From: an uncultured Opitutia bacterium | GTDB lineage: Bacteria > Verrucomicrobiota > Verrucomicrobiia > Opitutales > UBA953 | NCBI GenBank assembly: GCA_903829855.1 | Contig: CAIKRN010000182.1 | Location: 1 to 17,519, forward strand | Length of the DNA: 17,519 bases | Reading direction: 5' to 3' | Shown: positions 15,242 to 17,519 of the stretch, piece by piece | How the letters are laid out: each line of letters starts with the position of its first letter | Numbering within the stretch: the stretch's first letter is position 1 | Notes under the pieces: generated by a model | Told to the model about the DNA's origin: nothing | The model's database searches: none | What the model saw: only the letters and a program-made list of their open reading frames with translations | Position numbers and translations under genes: made by a program

Positions 15242-15981
15242 GCCAGCCTATCCGCATTCTCCTCAATGGCGCCAAAGGCCGCATGGGCCTCGCCATCGCC
15301 AACGTGGCCGTCTCTGAGAAGGCCGTCATCGCCGCCGGCGTCGACCAAGGTGATAACCTCGCCGCGCATATCAGCTCCGCCGACGTGGTCATCGATTTCT
15401 CCTTCCACTCCGCGACCCTCGCGGTCGCGCAGCTCTGTGCCCAGCACAAGAAGCCGCTCGTGATCGGCACCACTGGCCACACGGCGGAAGAGAAGATCGC
15501 CATCAACGCCGCCATCCAGGGCCTCCCGGTCGTCTGGGCCGGCAACTACTCTGTGGGCGTCACACTTCTCAACGCGCTCGTCCGCCAGGCCGCACGCTCG
15601 CTCGCCGACGCGGGCCGCTGGGACGTTGAAGTGCTCGAGATGCACCACCGCCTCAAGAAGGATGCGCCCTCCGGCACCGCCGAGACGCTCCTCAAGATTC
15701 TCCTCGAAGAACGTGAGCTCACCAAGGATGCATTGAAGCATGGCCGCGACGGACTGGTCGGCGAACGCCCGCTCAACGAGATCGGCGTGCACGCCATCCG
15801 CGGCGGCGACGTCGTGGGTGACCACACGGTACTCTTTGCCGCCGAAGGCGAACGCCTCGAGCTCACGCACAAGGCCTCCAACCGCGAGATCTTCGCGCGT
15901 GGCGCCGTCCGCGCCGCCCGCTGGCTGGCGAGCCAACCCGCTGGCCTGTACGGCATGGAAGACGTGTTGGGGCTGAAGTAA
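15238..15981 (+). CDS. dapB: 4-hydroxy-tetrahydrodipicolinate reductase
   Basis: 247 residues. It reduces the DapA product with NAD(P)H in the second step of the diaminopimelate pathway. The start is the ATG overlapping the dapA stop; an upstream in-frame ATG at 15118 lies inside dapA and gives a basic, unlikely extension. The Rossmann motif is GAKGRMG (11-17). DFSFHSAT (53-60) and GTTGHT (77-82) follow, then NYSVGVTLLN. The catalytic region is EMH136H137RLK140KDAPSGTA, with the expected His and Lys. It is shorter than the E. coli enzyme (273), mainly because the segment between strand 2 and DFS is compact, as in several other phyla. Diaminopimelate supply for peptidoglycan and lysine is the inferred role. 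It is the last gene before the repeat cluster. Confidence 0.96.
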   Translation: MSQPIRILLNGAKGRMGLAIANVAVSEKAVIAAGVDQGDNLAAHISSADVVIDFSFHSATLAVAQLCAQHKKPLVIGTTGHTAEEKIAINAAIQGLPVVWAGNYSVGVTLLNALVRQAARSLADAGRWDVEVLEMHHRLKKDAPSGTAETLLKILLEERELTKDALKHGRDGLVGERPLNEIGVHAIRGGDVVGDHTVLFAAEGERLELTHKASNREIFARGAVRAARWLASQPAGLYGMEDVLGLK

Positions 15982-16049
15982 GGGTCAGGGGACAAGCTGG
16001 CACGGTGACACGTGGGCAAGGGTATGATACGGACGAATGACCGCCTTGG

Positions 16050-16079
16050 GTAGGGACGGCTCTCCGAGCCGTCCGTTCG
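16050..16079 (+). repeat. REP-like palindromic unit 1 (left unit of inverted pair 1)
   Basis: A 30-bp unit: GTAGGG, then stem ACGGCTC, loop TCC, stem GAGCCGT, then CCGTTCG. All seven stem pairs are intact. The 5' GTAG at the foot of a hairpin is the signature of REP elements recognised by RAYT (REP-associated tyrosine transposase) proteins. It starts 68 bp after the dapB stop and might also act as a 3'-end stabiliser. Confidence 0.8.
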
Positions 16080-16106
16080 CCTCAAGAGTTTCGGACCTCA
16101 TCCGGC

Positions 16107-16136
16107 TCAACGGCGGGCTCGGAGCACCCGCCCTAC
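16107..16136 (-). repeat. REP-like palindromic unit 2 (right unit of inverted pair 1, degenerate)
   Basis: Read on the minus strand: GTAGGG, CGGGTGC, TCC, GAGCCCG, CCGTTGA. The stem has one G-T wobble and one mismatch, so this is the most decayed of the four units. With unit 1 it forms a BIME-like inverted pair, 27 bp apart, with the GTAGGG ends outward. Confidence 0.75.
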
Positions 16137-16150
16137 TTCGATACATGTCT

Positions 16151-16228
16151 CAAAGGGAAACCGGAGACCGGAAGAATGGCTGGGCTTATATATCTCCATC
16201 TAACATTCCGGTTTCCGGTCTCCCTTTG
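16151..16228. repeat. 78-bp imperfect palindrome with 23-bp arms
   Basis: The left arm (16151-16173) reads CAAAGGG AAACCGG AGACCGG AA. The right arm (16206-16228), as reverse complement, reads CAAAGGG AGACCGG AAACCGG AA. The arms pair over 23 positions with one mismatch and one G-T wobble. A further ATGG/CCAT pair (16176-16179 with 16196-16199) extends the stem toward a short AT-rich loop. It lies exactly between the two REP-like pairs. No T-run or coding potential is seen. It may be a miniature palindromic element. Confidence 0.8.
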
Positions 16229-16250
16229 TATTATGCATCGGTTGTATCAG

Positions 16251-16280
16251 GTAGGGGCGCGACGGCGTCGCGTCCGTTTG
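16251..16280 (+). repeat. REP-like palindromic unit 3 (left unit of inverted pair 2)
   Basis: A 30-bp unit: GTAGGG, stem GCGCGAC, loop GGC, stem GTCGCGT, then CCGTTTG. The stem has six Watson-Crick pairs plus a terminal G-T. It differs from unit 1 by paired substitutions within the stem. Confidence 0.8.
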
Positions 16281-16342
16281 AGACCGAGGCTGGGAGTCAT
16301 TAGGTCTTCGCTAAGATCGGACTCGTCATCCACACGCCGATG

Positions 16343-16372
16343 CGAACGGACGCCACGCAGTGGCGCCCCTAC
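16343..16372 (-). repeat. REP-like palindromic unit 4 (right unit of inverted pair 2)
   Basis: Read on the minus strand: GTAGGG, stem GCGCCAC, loop TGC, stem GTGGCGT, then CCGTTCG. It is 26 of 30 identical to unit 3. Two of the four differences form a compensatory change of the same stem pair (G-C to C-G). Pair 2 has a 62-bp interior that contains a further near-palindrome (16280-16287 with 16317-16324). Confidence 0.8.
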
Positions 16373-16469
16373 CATAAGCCAAAGCCCTATACTCCCCAGC
16401 CTTCGCAGGCGCTCCGCCATGCTGGGATAAGTGATTGGCACACGGTGCCGCAGACCTAGGGTGAACTCC
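16373..16469 (+). other. Short non-coding stretch upstream of the last gene
   Basis: 97 bp between the last REP-like unit and the ATG at 16470. It contains a 5-bp hairpin (GGCAC/GTGCC, 16437-16449). TTGGCA at 16435-16440 could be a -35 box, but the best -10 at the right spacing is only TAGGGT. No convincing promoter, RNA or small gene is seen. Confidence 0.4.
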
Positions 16470-17519
16470 ATGACTAGGATTACCCCCGCTAGCCTGCTCT
16501 GGTGTGTCATGGCTTGGCAAAGTTGCTTCGCCACGGACATTGAATTCTCCGGCCCCTCCCCCGGCCCCGCCGCCGCGCAAATCCAAGGCGATGAGTTACG
16601 CCTTGAGAACAACGTCATCGCGGGGAGCTGGCAGTTCCAGGCCGGCACCCTCCGCCCTGGCTCCTTAAAAAATAAACTCACCGGCCTCAGCCACACCCAA
16701 GCGGGGACAGAAATCTTTCGCCTGACGAGTACCGCTAGTCCAGCAGGCGACGGTACTTTCCCCATCGAAATCAACCTGACCGCTGAACGTATCATCGTCC
16801 GGGTCGGGCAGGACGGGAAAGCCCTCGCCGAAATCGCCTCCTTCCCGCGGAGCGACTTTCCGGGCGAGCCGACGTTGATCCGCGTCGGCAAAATGAACCT
16901 GAAAGCCCAAGCCAAGAACAGCGGCGGTGAAGCCGGACCGGAAGGCGAATCAAAGGTCTCTCAGATTGAGCCAGCGCCGGCAGGCAAGAAATCCCTCACC
17001 TTCAAGGCGCCAGCGAATCATGCCATGACTTTTGACTTACCTTGGGTCAAAGGCACCCAGCAAGTCACGGCACGTATCGATAAGGGTACCGACGTTGCGA
17101 TGTCTTGGTCACCGGCGGTCGCTCTCGTTTGGGAGGACGGCAAACGCTTTCTAAGCGTCGGTGTGCGGAGTAAAAATGGGACCTTCAATGTCACCACGGC
17201 GGCGAGTGAGCGCATCACGACCCCACGGCTGACTGAATTCCCTTCGGGCGATATCCCGGCTTCGGCTTTCAAAGTGGAAGGAAGCCCACAGGTCGTTCGC
17301 CTGGAAGGCGGTCAAGCGCTCGAAGCGATGCTGGTGAACCCAGCGGGGCTCAGGGTGAAATGGCGGGCCGAATTGCGGGATGGCTCCCACTACTTTCGCC
17401 AATCCGTCGAACTCACCTCACCGCGGCAAGTGAAGCAAGTTTACGGAGTGGAATTTACGGATCTTCAACTGCCCCGACTCCTCACCGTCGGCACCGTCCC
17501 AGGATGTCCCGTGGCCGGA
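16470..17519 (+). CDS. Large exported protein, N-terminal part only (cut by window edge)
   Basis: The ATG at 16470 opens a frame that runs for 350 codons to the last base without a stop. A signal peptide is likely (MTRITPASLLWCVMAWQSCFA). The visible chain looks beta-rich. A low-complexity linker of Gly, Glu and Lys lies near residues 145-170. A strand-rich region follows, with NHAMTFDLPWVKG and WRAELRDGSHYFRQSVEL. The end, VEFTDLQLPRLLTVGTVPGCPV, is reminiscent of the N-terminal region of large secreted glycoside-hydrolase-like proteins of Bacteroidetes and Verrucomicrobia, sometimes labelled enterotoxin or endo-alpha-N-acetylgalactosaminidase. That is a recollection only. The catalytic part would lie beyond the edge. 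The codon use looks like that of the neighbours, and no frameshift is seen. Confidence 0.75.
   Translation, partial: MTRITPASLLWCVMAWQSCFATDIEFSGPSPGPAAAQIQGDELRLENNVIAGSWQFQAGTLRPGSLKNKLTGLSHTQAGTEIFRLTSTASPAGDGTFPIEINLTAERIIVRVGQDGKALAEIASFPRSDFPGEPTLIRVGKMNLKAQAKNSGGEAGPEGESKVSQIEPAPAGKKSLTFKAPANHAMTFDLPWVKGTQQVTARIDKGTDVAMSWSPAVALVWEDGKRFLSVGVRSKNGTFNVTTAASERITTPRLTEFPSGDIPASAFKVEGSPQVVRLEGGQALEAMLVNPAGLRVKWRAELRDGSHYFRQSVELTSPRQVKQVYGVEFTDLQLPRLLTVGTVPGCPVAG

Noticed and set aside
16050..16136. Rho-independent terminator for dapAB
   Set aside because: The hairpins are not followed by T-runs and belong to a four-copy family with a fixed 30-bp layout, so REP-like identity explains them better. 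A secondary role at the dapB 3' end is not excluded.

Overview
The window looks like a chromosomal segment from a GC-rich member of the Planctomycetes-Verrucomicrobia-Chlamydiae group, most likely Verrucomicrobiota. The main pointers are a cluster encoding a DUF1501 (Tat-exported, sulfatase-like) protein, a PPC-domain protein and a PSCyt1/DUF1549 haem-motif protein, together with exported DUF1080 and NHL-repeat proteins. GTAG-type REP palindromes also occur. The exact taxon cannot be fixed from the sequence. Thirteen protein genes are supported; two run off the window edges.

Layout. (1) Positions 1-5827, minus strand: a three-gene cluster, DUF1501 (4496-5827), PPC-repeat protein (2012-4438), PSCyt1/DUF1549 protein (<1-2006). 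The last is cut by the left edge. (2) Positions 6032-9845, plus strand: a two-gene unit encoding an 875-residue membrane/coiled-coil protein and a lipoprotein with an internal duplication. It ends at a bidirectional terminator shared with the convergent DUF1080 gene (9899-10522, minus). (3) Positions 10523-10683: a divergent intergenic region in which both leaders carry the same pyrimidine-rich repeat. (4) Positions 10684-12308, plus: an NHL-repeat protein overlapping a small membrane-anchored protein. Its stop codon overlaps that of a convergent alpha/beta hydrolase (12305-13078, minus). (5) Positions 13172-14224, plus: a second exported NHL-repeat protein. (6) Positions 14309-15981, plus: dapA-dapB, the first two committed steps of the diaminopimelate/lysine pathway, overlapping by ATGA. 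(7) Positions 15982-16469: non-coding, almost filled by a REP/BIME-like cluster (four 30-bp hairpin units in two inverted pairs) flanking a 78-bp imperfect palindrome. (8) Positions 16470-17519, plus: the start of a large exported protein cut by the right edge.

Taken together, most genes encode exported or membrane-bound proteins (eight have a signal peptide, Tat signal or lipobox; the 875-residue protein has internal membrane segments). The only central-metabolic genes are dapA and dapB. None of the thirteen start codons has a clear Shine-Dalgarno sequence, and several are preceded by C-rich tracts. The most unusual items are the REP cluster with compensatory stem changes, the coiled-coil membrane protein whose N-terminal half resembles proteins of marine phages, and the duplicated pyrimidine leaders.
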